Assembly: GCF_932274485.2 (NCBI RefSeq) | Contig: NC_065881.2 | Location: forward strand, 82,834,702-82,898,701 | Direction: 5' to 3' | DNA length: 64,000 bases | Source: Patella vulgata | Taxonomy: Eukaryota > Mollusca > Gastropoda > Patellidae | Part shown: positions 32,566 to 43,310 of the stretch, piece by piece | Position numbering within the stretch: the first letter of the stretch is position 1 | How the letters are laid out: every line of letters begins with the position of its first letter | Program-made: the position numbers and the translations under genes | The notes under the pieces: model-generated | The model's input: only the letters and a program-made list of their open reading frames with translations | Databases searched by the model: none | Told to the model about the DNA's origin: nothing

Positions 32566-33331
32566 TTATTGAAAAAGAATTTTAAAAAAAGACGTTTTAT
32601 ATAAAATCGGGTTATTTATTAACCTATTAGGATGAGTGTTATATGTAAGCGCATTTTTATTACAATCCATGTGATTGGTGGTTTATCGAATCATGGTTTA
32701 AAAACGTAATAAATTGTCCTTGAGCTTCAGGCTAGTCTGGATCCCAGAACAACTCCACAATCTTTCCGCCATATTGCCCTAACAACTAAACCTTACGATG
32801 ATACTTGCCCTCTGTGATGTCTATGCAGATGAGGTTTTGGTGTCTAGCTGGGGCTTCACACTAAACGCTTAAGATATATCAAGTTAATAATGCCCATCAG
32901 TAATTTCATGAATGAGTTCGACTCCCGCTGAGTGTCTTTGTAAGTACATCCAGCCTAGATAACAGGCACGGTATCGTTTGTGAGTAGGCTATACAACGTT
33001 TATTAAAATATTTTAAATTTATTTACACGATCTTTAGAAAACAAAATAATGGTGGGTATAATTCCACATAAACTTAATATTTCTTTGAAAAGGGTCGCGT
33101 TTAGGGAACACAAAACCGACACCTAATATCCACAAATTGTGCCTCTTTTTAAAGAATAATCTTCACAATTATGTTGAAGTAAACAAATAATGATGATTTA
33201 ATGTTATTTCTAATTCTGTTCTGCTTACAAATGATTAAGCAATGTAGAAAATCCGTGCTAACGTAACACAAAACATCGCCATCTTAGTTTTTTTTTCAAA
33301 TTGTTATAACACGTCGTTGTTTTGTTTTAGT
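32566..33331 (-). other. 3' flank of the GPCR gene
   Basis: No repeat is recognised. AATAAA signals on the minus strand at 32999-33004 and 33018-33023 lie about 310-335 bp beyond the stop codon and could set the mRNA end; further ones lie near 32610. Confidence 0.4.
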
Positions 33332-34411
33332 TTACATTAGCGATGTTTCAAACTCCTTTTTCCATTGTTTAGACACTTGGTAAATGTTCCAGCAGCCACA
33401 ACAAAACAAATATTTCAGGGTTTTTCTGAAGTAAGGGCTTATGATACAGTAGAGAATGAAATTAACGGAGAAATTGACAGACTGCATAAAATTCATGACA
33501 GCCTCGATAGTTAAATACGTGTAGTTGCTCTCATTGTCCGTGATTCTAGCTAGATGGATGACTATCTCAGATGGCGCCACCAAGATGAAGAACATGACGA
33601 TGATGACAACGAGAGTTATCGTTATTGTATGGCTCGTGCTCGTCGACGAATGATCACTGCGACGATCACGTTTAAACGCTTGTCGCATTTTGTAGGATTT
33701 GTAAATTTTACGGCACAGGCAGACATTAAAATAGAGCAAAAGAACAAGTGGAATAAAGTTACCGATCACCGCCCAGATTATCCGATAAGCCGTGTCGATC
33801 TGTCGATCATTCCACAGAGGAATAGGATTTGGTATATAAACTTTTGTACTGGTGTTTGTGCAGAGTTGTCGAACTTCATACCGCCACAAGACAGGAATGT
33901 TGAAGGTGAATGAGAACACGTAAGTTATCACAATAACACATTTGATCCTACTGGTTGTCAAGTAAATATCCTGACGTAACGGATGACATATCGCGAGATA
34001 TCGTTCTAACGCCATAGCAACAGTTAACCACGTGCTAATGATGATGAACACGTTAATAATGGCGGCACAGTAGATTCTGTAATACAAAACAAACCCCCTG
34101 CTGGTGTAAACATCATCTTGGGGTAAAAACACCGTCGGGAAGGCAAAGAAACAAAACATTAGATCCGACACGGCGAGTGAAACTAGGCACAAATTAGCAG
34201 ATAACTCCAGTCTTTTGAAGGCCTTTTGTAGTTTTCGTCTGGTTAATATACACAAGTTTAACACGTTACCAAAGATACCGAATAAACATACAGACGGTAT
34301 GCCAAAACCATAAACAACATGGCTGACTTCCTCAAAGAGTTTTTTCGCTTCGTCATTAGCAATGCTCATGTTGTGTTGAGCTTCCATTGTCAGATTTAGA
34401 CAATCCAACAT
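33332..34411 (-). CDS. class A GPCR, FMRFamide/myosuppressin-receptor-like
   Basis: A predicted seven-pass plasma-membrane receptor of 359 residues, probably for a neuropeptide. Visible marks are GNVLN in TM1 (N49), LAVSD in TM2 (D83), ERY at the end of TM3 (136-138) followed by LAICHPL, FNIPVLW at the end of TM4, P221 in TM5, and NFILY (317-321) in TM7 in place of NPxxY. TM6 has FILVAPSE, not CWxP. The NIP motif, the substituted TM6 and the NFxxY resemble FMRFamide and myosuppressin receptors and their relatives in lophotrochozoans. C115 and C184 may form the extracellular disulphide, although C115 is 22, not 25, residues before R137. N-glycosylation sequons are at N6 and N14, and a CCGC motif (337-340) may be palmitoylated. 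The length is normal and the single coding exon looks intact. The ligand is unknown. Confidence 0.93.
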   Translation of the reverse strand: MLDCLNLTMEAQHNMSIANDEAKKLFEEVSHVVYGFGIPSVCLFGIFGNVLNLCILTRRKLQKAFKRLELSANLCLVSLAVSDLMFCFFAFPTVFLPQDDVYTSRGFVLYYRIYCAAIINVFIIISTWLTVAMALERYLAICHPLRQDIYLTTSRIKCVIVITYVFSFTFNIPVLWRYEVRQLCTNTSTKVYIPNPIPLWNDRQIDTAYRIIWAVIGNFIPLVLLLYFNVCLCRKIYKSYKMRQAFKRDRRSDHSSTSTSHTITITLVVIIVMFFILVAPSEIVIHLARITDNESNYTYLTIEAVMNFMQSVNFSVNFILYCIISPYFRKTLKYLFCCGCWNIYQVSKQWKKEFETSLM

Positions 34412-34426
34412 GACCCTGAAAAAAGT
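34412..34426 (-). other. likely splice acceptor before the GPCR start codon
   Basis: Read on the minus strand, a pyrimidine tract TTTTACTTTTTTCAG ends at 34416, four bases (GGTC) before the ATG. This implies that the coding exon is preceded by an intron and at least one non-coding upstream exon, which is common in GPCR genes with an intronless reading frame. Confidence 0.6.
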
Positions 34427-34437
34427 AAAACAAAATA

Positions 34438-34440
34438 TTA

Positions 34441-34472
<32 letters not shown>
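34438..34472. repeat. (AAAT)n microsatellite
   Basis: About eight TAAA units lie in the presumed 5' intron of the GPCR gene. Confidence 0.9.
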
Positions 34473-34615
34473 AATCAATTCCAAGGCCCGTAAAGGGTAA
34501 TCAGGATCAAGCTAAATAAACAGAACTAGACAGACACGCGAAATAGCATGTGTGATACTTCAGTGTGGTTGGCTTTGAAACAGATATACTAGATCCTATT
34601 CCTATTTTTTCACCA

Positions 34616-34955
34616 CAATGTGATTATAATACAGATCTATATTTCGTTTCGTTTTTTTATACTTTCGATGGCCCAAACTACATGAAGATTTGACCAGTTA
34701 TACTGGTAGGTCGCGTCAGGGGTCGTACAAGCAGCTTTTGACCTTTGACGTAAGGCATTGATTAATCAATCGGCGTTGAAGTTTCTCTTGATTTACCCAT
34801 AGTTCCCTGCATCGCACGCCAAGAAGTCGTCGTAACACATAGTTGCATTGCCTAATCCATCACGCCATCCAGAACGCAGGTTATATAACAACTCTTCCAG
34901 ATGCTAGTGTAGTACAGATAAATACAACGAAATTTTGAACTATAAAAAACATTAT
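34616..34955 (+). mobile_element. Mutator-like MITE family F, right end lost
   Basis: It aligns along its length with 38525-38881 (GATGGCC, GGTCGCGTCAGGGGTCGTAC, GCACGCCAAGAAGTCG, ACTCTTCCAGAT). The last terminal repeat is absent. Confidence 0.8.
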
Positions 34956-35091
34956 AGGGATTCAAGATATAACAAAAGGTATAAACACATCTTCCCGGAG
35001 TCGAGTCAACATAGTCGTAGATTTCGTTCCAAGCCGTGTATTACCTTGTCCGTAAAGTCCGTGTTTACAGCGGAGAAATATAGTTTAGACA

Positions 35092-35303
35092 CAACCCCAT
35101 GACGTCATATAAAAACTGTACGCCCAATGAAACTTTCCCTTCTATCACACACTATATGATGGCCTTTAAAGTTTAAGGAAACATTTTGGTTTGGACACAT
35201 CCCCATGATGTCATATAAAAACTGTACGCCCAATGAAACTTTTCTTTCTATCGTACACTATATGGTGGCCTTTAAAGTTTAAAGAGACATTTTCGTTTGG
35301 TTT
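35092..35303 (+). repeat. two-copy tandem repeat, 106-bp unit
   Basis: Units start at about 35092 and 35198 and share ATAAAAACTGTACGCCCAAT and GGCCTTTAAAGTTTAA. They are about 90% identical. Confidence 0.88.
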
Positions 35304-35406
35304 GAACTAATATAATTAAAAAACAACTGATTTTAATTAAACGACGGACGAGAACTAGGTTGTGATTGGTCGCAAATATCGCACCGAGTCAACATTTTTT
35401 GATAAT

Positions 35407-35601
35407 TACGGAAGACCATTAGGGTCAATCAAATGAGTAAAAAATTCTGATTATCTTGTAATTGCAAGATAGTTTTCTTATAACTAGCTTGAAATTACAA
35501 GATACGGAGAAGCCCATTGGGGTCAATCACATGAAAAAAAGTGTCCTAATTACAAAATAATCAGAATTTAGATTCAATTGATTGACCCTAATGGTCTTCC
35601 G
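35407..35601. mobile_element. hAT-like foldback MITE
   Basis: CGGAAGACCATTAGGGTCAA near the left end is inverted at the right end, extended by TTCTGATTAT and TTGTAATT. The 8-bp duplication TTGATAAT is at 35399-35406 and 35602-35609. A third, internal copy reads GAAGCCCATTGGGGTCAATC. An 8-bp target duplication suggests hAT. Confidence 0.75.
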
Positions 35602-35609
35602 TTGATAAT

Positions 35610-36039
35610 GATAAGTTTGTGAAGTATATTAACAGTAACCTGCCACGGATACAGCTCTCTCAGTCTGAAAACTAGCTGCGATCAACAGCAGTGGTTATTC
35701 CGAGGTGCTGACTGGCGGAAAACCGTCTTTATTAACCAAATCGGTGCAGACCCCGTTCCTAAAATATCCTAGGCCTCTGATATGTCAACAAACCTAGTAG
35801 TCATGGCAATCTTACCGCTGTAGTTTTACACTATGAGGAAATTAATAAGACAAGCATTTGTAAATTAAATTCAGCAATACATTCTACGAACAGTGACATT
35901 CACTGAAATCAATCGTCATGTAGTTTTACAGAGAGAAACCTTAAATAAACATCTACTAAAGGCGTAGTAATACAAGATTTATACCCTTATTTGGAACACG
36001 TAATGGCTTTGATTAATAGTCTCTTTCGGCAAGTCTTTT
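35610..36039. other. no gene recognised
   Basis: No family match beyond a weak SINE-B-like CCGTCTTTATTAACC at 35727. Confidence 0.35.
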
Positions 36040-36185
36040 CAAGAGAGAGAGAGAGGGGGGGGGGGCGGGGTAACGTCCACTCGACACAAACTAGGTCATT
36101 ACGGGACTAACATATGGTTCAATTTCATTTCAATAATTCGCTTGCGCGTAGGGGTCTTTAGCAGTGGGAGGAAACCGGGGGACCC

Positions 36186-36227
<42 letters not shown>

Positions 36228-36440
36228 CGTGTGGTTTCGATTCCCCGGCTGTACCTGACAAGGATTAGGGTCGCCTGTCTAACCTCGTGGGTTTTCTTCG
36301 GGTCCCCCGGTTTCCTCCCACTACTAAAGACCCCTACGCGCAAGCGAATTAATGAAATCATATTGAACCATATGTTAGTCCTGAAATGACCTACTTTGTG
36401 TCGAGTAGACTCAAAACCCCAACTCTCGCGCTCTCTCTCT
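36040..36440. mobile_element. inverted pair of SINE-A copies
   Basis: A minus-strand 3' part (36040-36183) stops in its core. A GA run (36184-36228) separates it from a plus-strand part (36229-36440) that starts at the B box. The two face each other core to core and could fold back. The plus copy belongs to the duplicated segment also seen at 45362-45520. Confidence 0.85.
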
Positions 36441-36453
36441 CTAAGCCATATCG

Positions 36454-36825
36454 GGGATCACGTGGCTAAGTGGGTAAGACGCTGGCTCGCTAGCCCGGAG
36501 GTCAGGTGTTCGATCCCTGCATTGGCCGAAAAAGTTCATCCAGATTTTCCATCGTGGTTTCCCCTTGTCAGTGATGCAGGACGGAGGGCCTGACAAGGAC
36601 AGCTGTCTAGTCGTTCGGATGGGACGAAAAACCGAGGTCCCGTGTACACATTGGCTTGCACGTAAAAGATCCCTTGGCAGTTAGAATTCGATAAGAGTAG
36701 GCCGTAGTGCCGCTGCCCGGGCAAAATTTCCCTCATAGCACACTGTATGGCGTATGCCCGTCTTCATTAGCCCAGTTCGGAGCAGAACAGTAGGACGTTA
36801 AACCCCATTTCATTTCATTTCATTT
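36454..36825 (+). mobile_element. SINE-B, full length (reference copy)
   Basis: A perfect 13-bp target duplication CTAAGCCATATCG is at 36441-36453 and 36826-36838. The order is a tRNA-like head with an A box (CGTGGCTAAGTGGGTAAGAC) and B box (GGTGTTCGATCCC), GGCCGAAAAAGTTCATCCAG, GACAGCTGTCTAGTCGTTCG, a core with GTGTACACATTGGC and CACGTAAAAGATCCCTTGG, CCTCATAGCACACTGTATGG, then GGACGTTAAACCCCATTTC and (ATTTC)n. Pol III boxes are visible. It splits an older duplicated segment. Confidence 0.95.
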
Positions 36826-36960
36826 CTAAGCCATATCGTCATTTCAGCCACAATATCTTAACGGAATTTAATCTGTTTACTAATGGCGATAACTAACGCT
36901 TCTTTAACTACTACCATAGACTATCTATTACCTATTACCAGAATTTCCCGGATCCCTCGG
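36826..36960 (+). repeat. duplicated segment, right part (copy b)
   Basis: CATATCGTCATTTCAGCCAC to ACCAGAATTTCCCGGAT matches 45524-45676, with two small indels. It is followed at 36964 by a CT run. Confidence 0.85.
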
Positions 36961-36962
36961 TC

Positions 36963-36996
<34 letters not shown>

Positions 36997-37985
36997 AAGC
37001 CTGTTTGTTGTTTATTTTAGATCAAGTAAACCTACATGATTAATGGTGTTGATACTCAGGGTCGACTGTAATCCGGATCTATCCCGAGAATAGTAAATTA
37101 TTTTGTCATTAATTCTCCTATTTAATGCCATGTTTAATGAGAGATACATCTAAATATGAATTAACAAATCCCACGGTAAGTCCGATAAATGTCCACACCA
37201 AACTGCTAAATGTATATTTTCCAAGATCCTCTAATACCCAATGATTTACTATCATCCTATTTCATTTCCCATGTTGACGCTGGACATCACAGAAACATCG
37301 TCTTGTTAACATTCCCTTTATTGGACAATAAATGGTGTCTAGATTACCCAGTATCACGTATCATATAAGATCTGTATTATCTGAAGACAATCAAATGTTG
37401 AGTTTAGAAATTTAGAGTTTCTTCTAAGAAAAAGACTATTAGTACAATTTAAAAGCCCTACATTAAAGTACTCTGTTTTCCGAAAGAAACCCCACAATGA
37501 CAGCCTCATTGTGTTAATTAAAGGTGTAAATAACCGTAGATGAAAACACGTGGGAACCTGGACAAGATTTTAATATAAGAGGATTACAAATAATAAACAA
37601 ACTATACTGAATAATAAACTTCTAAAAAAATACGGTATAGAAACTTACTATTGGCCTGGATTTGAACCTGGGTGGCTTGATAATAAATACATATTATTTA
37701 CATTAAAGGATTTATTTACTGAAAACGGTTAATAAATAGTAGAATTAAACTCCAGCTAAACAAAGGTGTCACATGTCGTATTAAAGATGGGTATTAAATT
37801 GCTTCTAGTTCATTGTTAATACCTAAATAAAAAGTGGTTTCAAGGGAATAAGCTGACTCCATTGACCGGTCAACGGACACAATACATTTCTCTATTGTTG
37901 GGCGAACTGTTGAATTGAAACCGATGTTGTTAGTGATGGTAGCATCTTCGTACAGAACAATGACACATCGCCGTATCATCCAGGT
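36961..37985. other. no gene recognised; (CT)n microsatellite
   Basis: A CT run lies at 36965-36994. The remaining ~1 kb is AT-rich without repeat matches. Confidence 0.4.
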
Positions 37986-37988
37986 GAA

Positions 37989-38245
37989 ATGAGAGAGAGA
38001 AATGGGGTTTAACGTCCACTCGACACAAACTAGGTCATTTTGGGACTAACATATGGTTCAATTTTATTTCAATAATTCGCTTGCGCGTGGGAGAAAACCG
38101 AAGGACGTGGGGAAAACCCACGAGGTTGGACAGGCGACCCTACTCTTTGTCGCGTACAACCGGGGAATCGAAACCACGGAGGTTGGCTTAATGAGAGACC
38201 TTATGATGCAGCGCGCACTCGCTAACCATTCGGTCATCCCCCCAC
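37989..38245 (-). mobile_element. SINE-A, internally shortened
   Basis: The tail and head are intact. The GGGTCTTTAGCAGT part of the core is deleted. Confidence 0.9.
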
Positions 38246-38257
38246 CCCCAGTTAAAA

Positions 38258-38455
38258 TGAAATGGGCTATACTGCTCTGACCGGACTAATGAAGAAGACC
38301 ATACACTATGTGCTTACATTTATTTCGAATTCCAATGTATAATATAACCTCGGTTTTCTGACCCATCCGAACGACTGCATGCTGTCCCTAATCAGATCGT
38401 CTTGAAAAGGGTAAACTACACCGGAAAATACCGGTGAGCTTTCTCGACCAACGCG
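38258..38455 (-). mobile_element. SINE-B, strongly decayed
   Basis: AAATGAAATGGGCTATACTG starts it. Words such as CCATCCGAACGACT and CTTTCTCGACCAACGC survive. Confidence 0.65.
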
Positions 38456-38524
38456 CACTGAGAGACACAATTGCTCCGGTGTATTATATGTAGGAGAACG
38501 ATGACTGTCTCGTCAGAGAGATGA

Positions 38525-38881
38525 CAATCAGATTAAAATACAGATTATATTTCGTTTCGTTTCGATGGCCTACACTACACGAAGATCTGACCGGTTGTAG
38601 TAAAAGGTCGCATCATAGGTCGTACGAACGGCTTTTGACCCTATGACGTCAGAATTCCTTAATCAATCAGCGTTGACGTTTCTAGTGGTTTACCCACAGT
38701 TCCGTAAATCGCACGCCAAGAAGTCGCCGTAACAGATGGTTTCATTGGCTAATACCTCACGCCATGCAGAACGCATGTTATATAGCAACTCTTCCAGATC
38801 CTTGTGTAGTACAGACAAATAAAACGAAATTTTAAACTATAAAAAACGAAACGAAATAGGATCTGTGTTTTAATCAGATTG
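38525..38881. mobile_element. Mutator-like MITE, family F (reference copy)
   Basis: 357 bp. The inverted termini CAATCAGATTAAAATACAG and, read inverted, CAATCTGATTAAAACACAG are flanked by the 9-bp duplication GAGAGATGA/GAGAGATGG (38516-38524, 38882-38890). There is no transposase. Confidence 0.88.
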
Positions 38882-39068
38882 GAGAGATGGAAGCTTGGTT
38901 ATCGAGAATGATATGTATATGATTAGAGATGAATGCTCGGTTGACTAGGATGGTGTTTCTATAATAACACCTGTATATTGACACCTATATAATTAGAGAT
39001 TGACATACCTGGTATAGCTTTGTACCGAAAACCTATTCAACAACAACAACAACAATAATAGCGCGAGT

Positions 39069-39295
39069 AAAATGGGGTTTAACGTCCACTCGACACAGTC
39101 TAGGCCATTTCAGCTACAATTTTAGTTCAATAATTCGCTAGCGCGTAGGAGTCTTTAGCAATACTGGGAAACGGAGAACCCGGAGAAAAATCAAGAGGTT
39201 AGGCGGGCGACCCTTCTGCTTGTCACGTAAAGTGTGGGATCGAAACCACGCCACTTGTGGTCAGGAGATATGTCATTCGGCATCCCAACAACATC
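39069..39295 (-). mobile_element. SINE-A, decayed
   Basis: The tail end AAATGGGGTTTAACG, GCTAGCGCGTAGGAGTC and TTGTCACGTAA are recognisable. The head is eroded. Confidence 0.75.
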
Positions 39296-39440
39296 AACTA
39301 GTTTATACCGACCACCTATAGCCGACTACTTGTTTTTACCGACCACCTATAGCCGACTACTTGTTTTTACCGACCGCCTATAGCCGACTACTTGTTTTTT
39401 ACCGACCACCTATAGTCGACTACTTGTTTTTACCGACCAC
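39296..39440. repeat. minisatellite, 30-bp unit
   Basis: About 4.5 copies of ACCGACCACCTATAGCCG followed by ACTACTTGTTTT, nearly identical and therefore young. Confidence 0.93.
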
Positions 39441-39562
39441 CCCTCTCTCCCCCTCTCTCTCTCTCTCAGCGTCCACTAGACACAAACTAAGTCAGTTGAC
39501 TCAATGGCAGATCTTATGATACAATGCGCACGCGCTAACCATTCGGCCATCCACTCCCTCTA
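39441..39562 (-). mobile_element. SINE-A, deleted between tail and head
   Basis: CGTCCACTAGACACAAAC joins directly to GTTGACTCAATGGCAG and the head. A CT run in the opposite sense precedes it. Confidence 0.75.
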
Positions 39563-39738
39563 GACTATAGAAGAGATAATTCTATGGAATACAATCACTG
39601 TTTATAACAAGGATTCTCTAGTCGTCTTTATCAACCAATCTCGGTATAATCAATAGTAATTTTATCAAATATAATCATTTCATGTACATTTCCAGTTCAA
39701 AGCATTGAGAGAGAGAGAGAGAGGGAGAGAGAGACGGA

Positions 39739-39900
39739 GGGGTTATCGTCTCGACGCTGACGGCATAATACTGGCTATTTATTCTCTTATCAATAAATGG
39801 CTATTCATGGAGAAATCTCTCAGATGTATGCCTTTCCGTTGAAGAGTTCTTTCCTAGCATATCATTTTCGCACTTGGGAAGTTTACTATGGTTTGAATTA
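39739..39900 (+). repeat. interspersed repeat, partner of 29254
   Basis: TATCGTCTCGACGCTGACGG, GGAGAAATCTCTCAGATGTA and CATTTTCGCACTTGGGAAG match 29265-29420 in order. Confidence 0.7.
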
Positions 39901-40040
39901 ATGCGAGAGAGAGATATATAGAGAGAGAGAGAGAGAGGGGGAGGGTTGACCGATATTTCTCCTTGTCACGACAATGCCTGGAATCCATGCCAGACCTTAT
40001 AATATACAACGTACGCGTTAAACTACCATTCCTCCGCACG
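39901..40040 (-). mobile_element. SINE-A, decayed remnant
   Basis: A GA tail is followed by TTGTCACGACAATGCC and ACCTTATAATATACAACG, and an eroded head. The core is missing. Confidence 0.6.
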
Positions 40041-40285
40041 CTCTCTGTAAACAGATATCAACCTTTTCAATTCACGGGTATATCTTATCACAGGTGATTA
40101 TTTTAAAATCTTCATTTGACGCATGTTCACACCAGGATGCCAGAATCTTTTTTACAAAACCAAACCACGTGTGTTTTGATAAATTTTTTGTAGTAAAGTT
40201 TCTCAGCTTGAACCAAAGAAAAACAAACCCATCTTGACGGAGATTGATTGAAACTAAATAACACGGAGATGTTTCATTAGATTTT

Positions 40286-40347
40286 ATTCCTTACCTGCGA
40301 TATCACTTCGGTGGAAGCGGATGTTAAATAAAGCTATTTCATACATA
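40286..40347 (+). mobile_element. very short retroposed 3' tail, copy 2
   Basis: 62 bp with CTGCGATATCACTTCGGTGG, AAGCGGATGTTAAATAAAGC and TATTTCATACATA, flanked by a perfect 11-bp CATTAGATTTT (40275-40285, 40348-40358). The right flank again begins CTGCGATATCAC, a 12-bp match to the insert's own start. Confidence 0.75.
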
Positions 40348-40435
40348 CATTAGATTTTCTGCGATATCACGTCACTATGCACGCGGATTTCTACATTATT
40401 TGTAAATTAGTTACACTGCTTGTGCACATTACCAA

Positions 40436-40811
40436 AGATACATTATGGGAGATTCGATAACGAGTTGGCAGTTCTCACTATAATAGTTAAAAACTAGATA
40501 ATGTAAAGGTAATTTGCTGAAAATGTCATTCAAATTGATCCACTATGAACAGAGAACTAAGCGAATGAAATTTCTGCCTAGCCTCGGTCTTCATTACTAA
40601 AGTCAGTACAATAAACAGCATAGTCTCGATTATCCATTTAATCGTTAAATAGAGAATGAAAGTTATGCAGTAAATTGGCTCACAATCCACTTAAGATCGC
40701 AGGCTAGCGATGCCATCTAGAGTTGTTAATGTCTAATTAATAATTTAGATAACATTTCAGGCCTAAAGAAAGACCTGCAATAGACAGATTTAGCTCTTGC
40801 ATAATGTATGT
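40436..40811 (-). mobile_element. TTAA MITE, family T, copy 3
   Basis: In inverse orientation to copies 1 and 2. The ends are AGATACATTATG and ATAATGTATGT. The right TTAA (40812-40815) is kept; the left reads CCAA. Confidence 0.78.
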
Positions 40812-40815
40812 TTAA

Positions 40816-42489
40816 CAGTTAGGATTGGATATAAGAGTAGGTCATACTCGGCCGTAGGGTCGCTGTACGGGCGAAATCCTCCAAATATCAAAAAAACTGG
40901 TCATTAAATCAAATTACTATGTACTTTACATAAAAGGACATGTTCATAAAATAATTTTAAAATTATGAAAACATGCCCATTATATATTGTATTATGCGAA
41001 TTACAATCAAGGTTTATTTTAAAGGACATTTTTGTAATTGTAGAATGTCATTTCCTACACGTTTCAAATATTGTGAAATCGTACAATAACACACTATACA
41101 GCCATTAACAAGGAATACAACCCACGATTTATTAAACATATATCACAATGTTTCCAATTCTCATTTCAGTTTGAAAACGATAAGATAGTATTTGTGCTGG
41201 ATCGGGAAATGCCACTCAAGGATTTAAAATATTTGTGAACTTCAATTTATATATTTTTTCACATCATATTATAGCCATTTTCCCAGTTAGAAATTCAACG
41301 CGTCCCTGTTATTACAGTCCTTGGACAGAACAGTACAGTGGTCGATTATCTATCAATCAGATTAGTTTTGATTGTTCTATATATGTTATAATAATGAATG
41401 AATCAATGAATGAAATATGGTTTTATGGCACGTCAGCTCCAACCGGGCTATATTGCGCCAAACATCTGATGACGTATACGAGACAAATTAAATAATATCA
41501 CATTAATATATAATGTTATACTATAGACGATCAAAGATAGACTGCTGTTCAGATGAACAACGTTGGTTCTGTCAAGCACGAGTCTTCTGTAAGTACATAG
41601 ATAGTTTAATGGAGTGCTTGTACAACTACACAGCGCCTTTATTGGTTGTTTACTGTACACAATCAGGAACACGCTTAAAATATAAAATACGGTCTATAAA
41701 ATACAATAAAACGAAAAACGAATCGAAGCTCTTGACCCCCACTATGTTGTTCAATAAAACGAAAAACGAATTAAAGCTCTTGAACCCAAGCCTGCAATGT
41801 ACGGCCTTTTGTCGTTGTCTTTGTGTGTTGTCTTGTGAATTTAGAGTTGCTAAGTTCTTTTACGATCACTGACGTGTACACGTGACCTCTATACTGCGTG
41901 CCTAGAAATCCAGCTTAGCGAACTACCTCTTTGCTCACATGGCCATCGCGGCTGTTGGATCGATTAACGCAGAGGTCTCATTAAAATTGCATTAATGACA
42001 ATCGTGTATTTTTATTACTTATTGAAGTTTTAATTACTATAATAAAATTTTCCAATTTTTATAAATGTTTTGATATATTTACCAAATGCTTCCCGTGATA
42101 TTTAAATACGTAATTACATCACAAAAACATAATCAAAATGTCGTCAAAAACCACTCTTTGTAAAAATCCATTAGAAAATGCGTTAAGTTTTATTTTCTAT
42201 GGATAAAAGTTTCCATTTTCATGTAGATTTGGCATTGATTATTATAAAAGTACATTAATACTCCAAGCTGCTGATCGTAAAATGCATATTTCGGACAATA
42301 TTTAATTTTAAATGTTTTTTCCCCATACCAAAGTGCACTCAAGCTGCTTATTGAACATTTAGAACAGACAAAACAAAATGTCAATGACAGAAAATCTCCA
42401 ATCATGGTTACAATAAAACAGATTGTCATTAAAAGATTTGAACCCAGCGCTAGCTTCTTTTTTATCGCCTGCAAAAGATGTCGAATGTT
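40816..42489. other. SINE-B stub, then no gene recognised; 48-bp tandem duplication
   Basis: A SINE-B scrap (GATATAAGAGTAGGTC, GGGTCGCTGTACGGGC) is at 40830-40880. A ~48-bp unit with AATAAAACGAAAAACGAA and AAGCTCTTGA is duplicated at 41703-41795. The 94-codon minus-strand frame at 42190-42474 has a hydrophobic N-terminal part but no recognisable domain. Confidence 0.45.
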
Positions 42490-42680
42490 TCAATTCATAT
42501 CAGATACCGTGTGCACATTGGCGTGCACGTTAAAGATCTCCGGAAGTTGGAATTCGATATAAGAGTAGGCCATAGCACCGCTCGCTGTTCGGGCAAAATT
42601 TACCTCATAACACTCTATGGCGTATGCCCGTCTTCATTACCCCTGTCGGAGCAGAACAGTAGGACGTTGAACGGATTTTT
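42490..42680 (+). mobile_element. SINE-B, 3' half
   Basis: It starts in the core (CCGTGTGCACATTGGCG) and runs to AGTAGGACGTTGAACG. The (ATTTC) tail is eroded. Confidence 0.85.
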
Positions 42681-43025
42681 TAAAATTCATATCTTTGTAA
42701 ATACTGAACGGAGTAGAATTCTCACAGTAGTTTGAACTAGATTAATGGCACCGGCTTTAAATGACAATAAACCGGATTTCCGATAAGATTGTTTTTGTTT
42801 TTTATTCATTGATGTGCGACACAACCCGCTCTACCAAAGCACACAACTCCGTCTAAACCCATCATAAAGACATAGAAATAAAATCCCTAACACGAACCCT
42901 TGCTATAGATACACACTGAACATTAACAGAAATTAAACCGCTTGTGAAAATTACCACCTGAAAGCAAACGTAATATTTGACTTAAACTGACACTTTTACC
43001 TACAAATTTGAAAAATCAGATCAGA
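42681..43025. other. no gene recognised
   Basis: AATTCATATCTTTGTAAATACTGAACGG near 42690 shares TCTTTGTAAATACTGAACGG with 20890-20912; the family is unknown. Confidence 0.4.
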
Positions 43026-43310
43026 CAGAGAGAGAGAGGGAGAGAGAGAGAGAGAGAGTTTAACGTCCACTCGACATAAACAATGTCACTTCGGGACTAG
43101 CCTATGGTTCAATTTTATTTCAATAATTCGCTTGCGCGTAGGGGTCTTTAGAAGTAGGAGGAATGCGGAGGACCCGGAGAAAGTTCATGAGGTTGGACAG
43201 GCGACCCCACTGCAGTCACGTCCAACTGGGGAATCAAAACCACGCCAGTTGACTCAATCACAGATCTTGTGAGACAGCGCGCACGTGCTAACCATTCGGC
43301 CATCCAACCC
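43026..43310 (-). mobile_element. SINE-A, full length
   Basis: AATCAGAT on both sides (43014-43021, 43316-43323) is the likely target duplication. The copy is moderately diverged. Confidence 0.9.

Noticed and set aside
33554-33913. 119-codon plus-strand frame within the GPCR region
   Set aside because: It is the antisense shadow of the receptor gene and lacks recognisable features.
42190-42474. 94-codon minus-strand frame with a hydrophobic segment and several Cys
   Set aside because: No domain, no splice support, AT-rich codon use like the surroundings; possible but unsupported.
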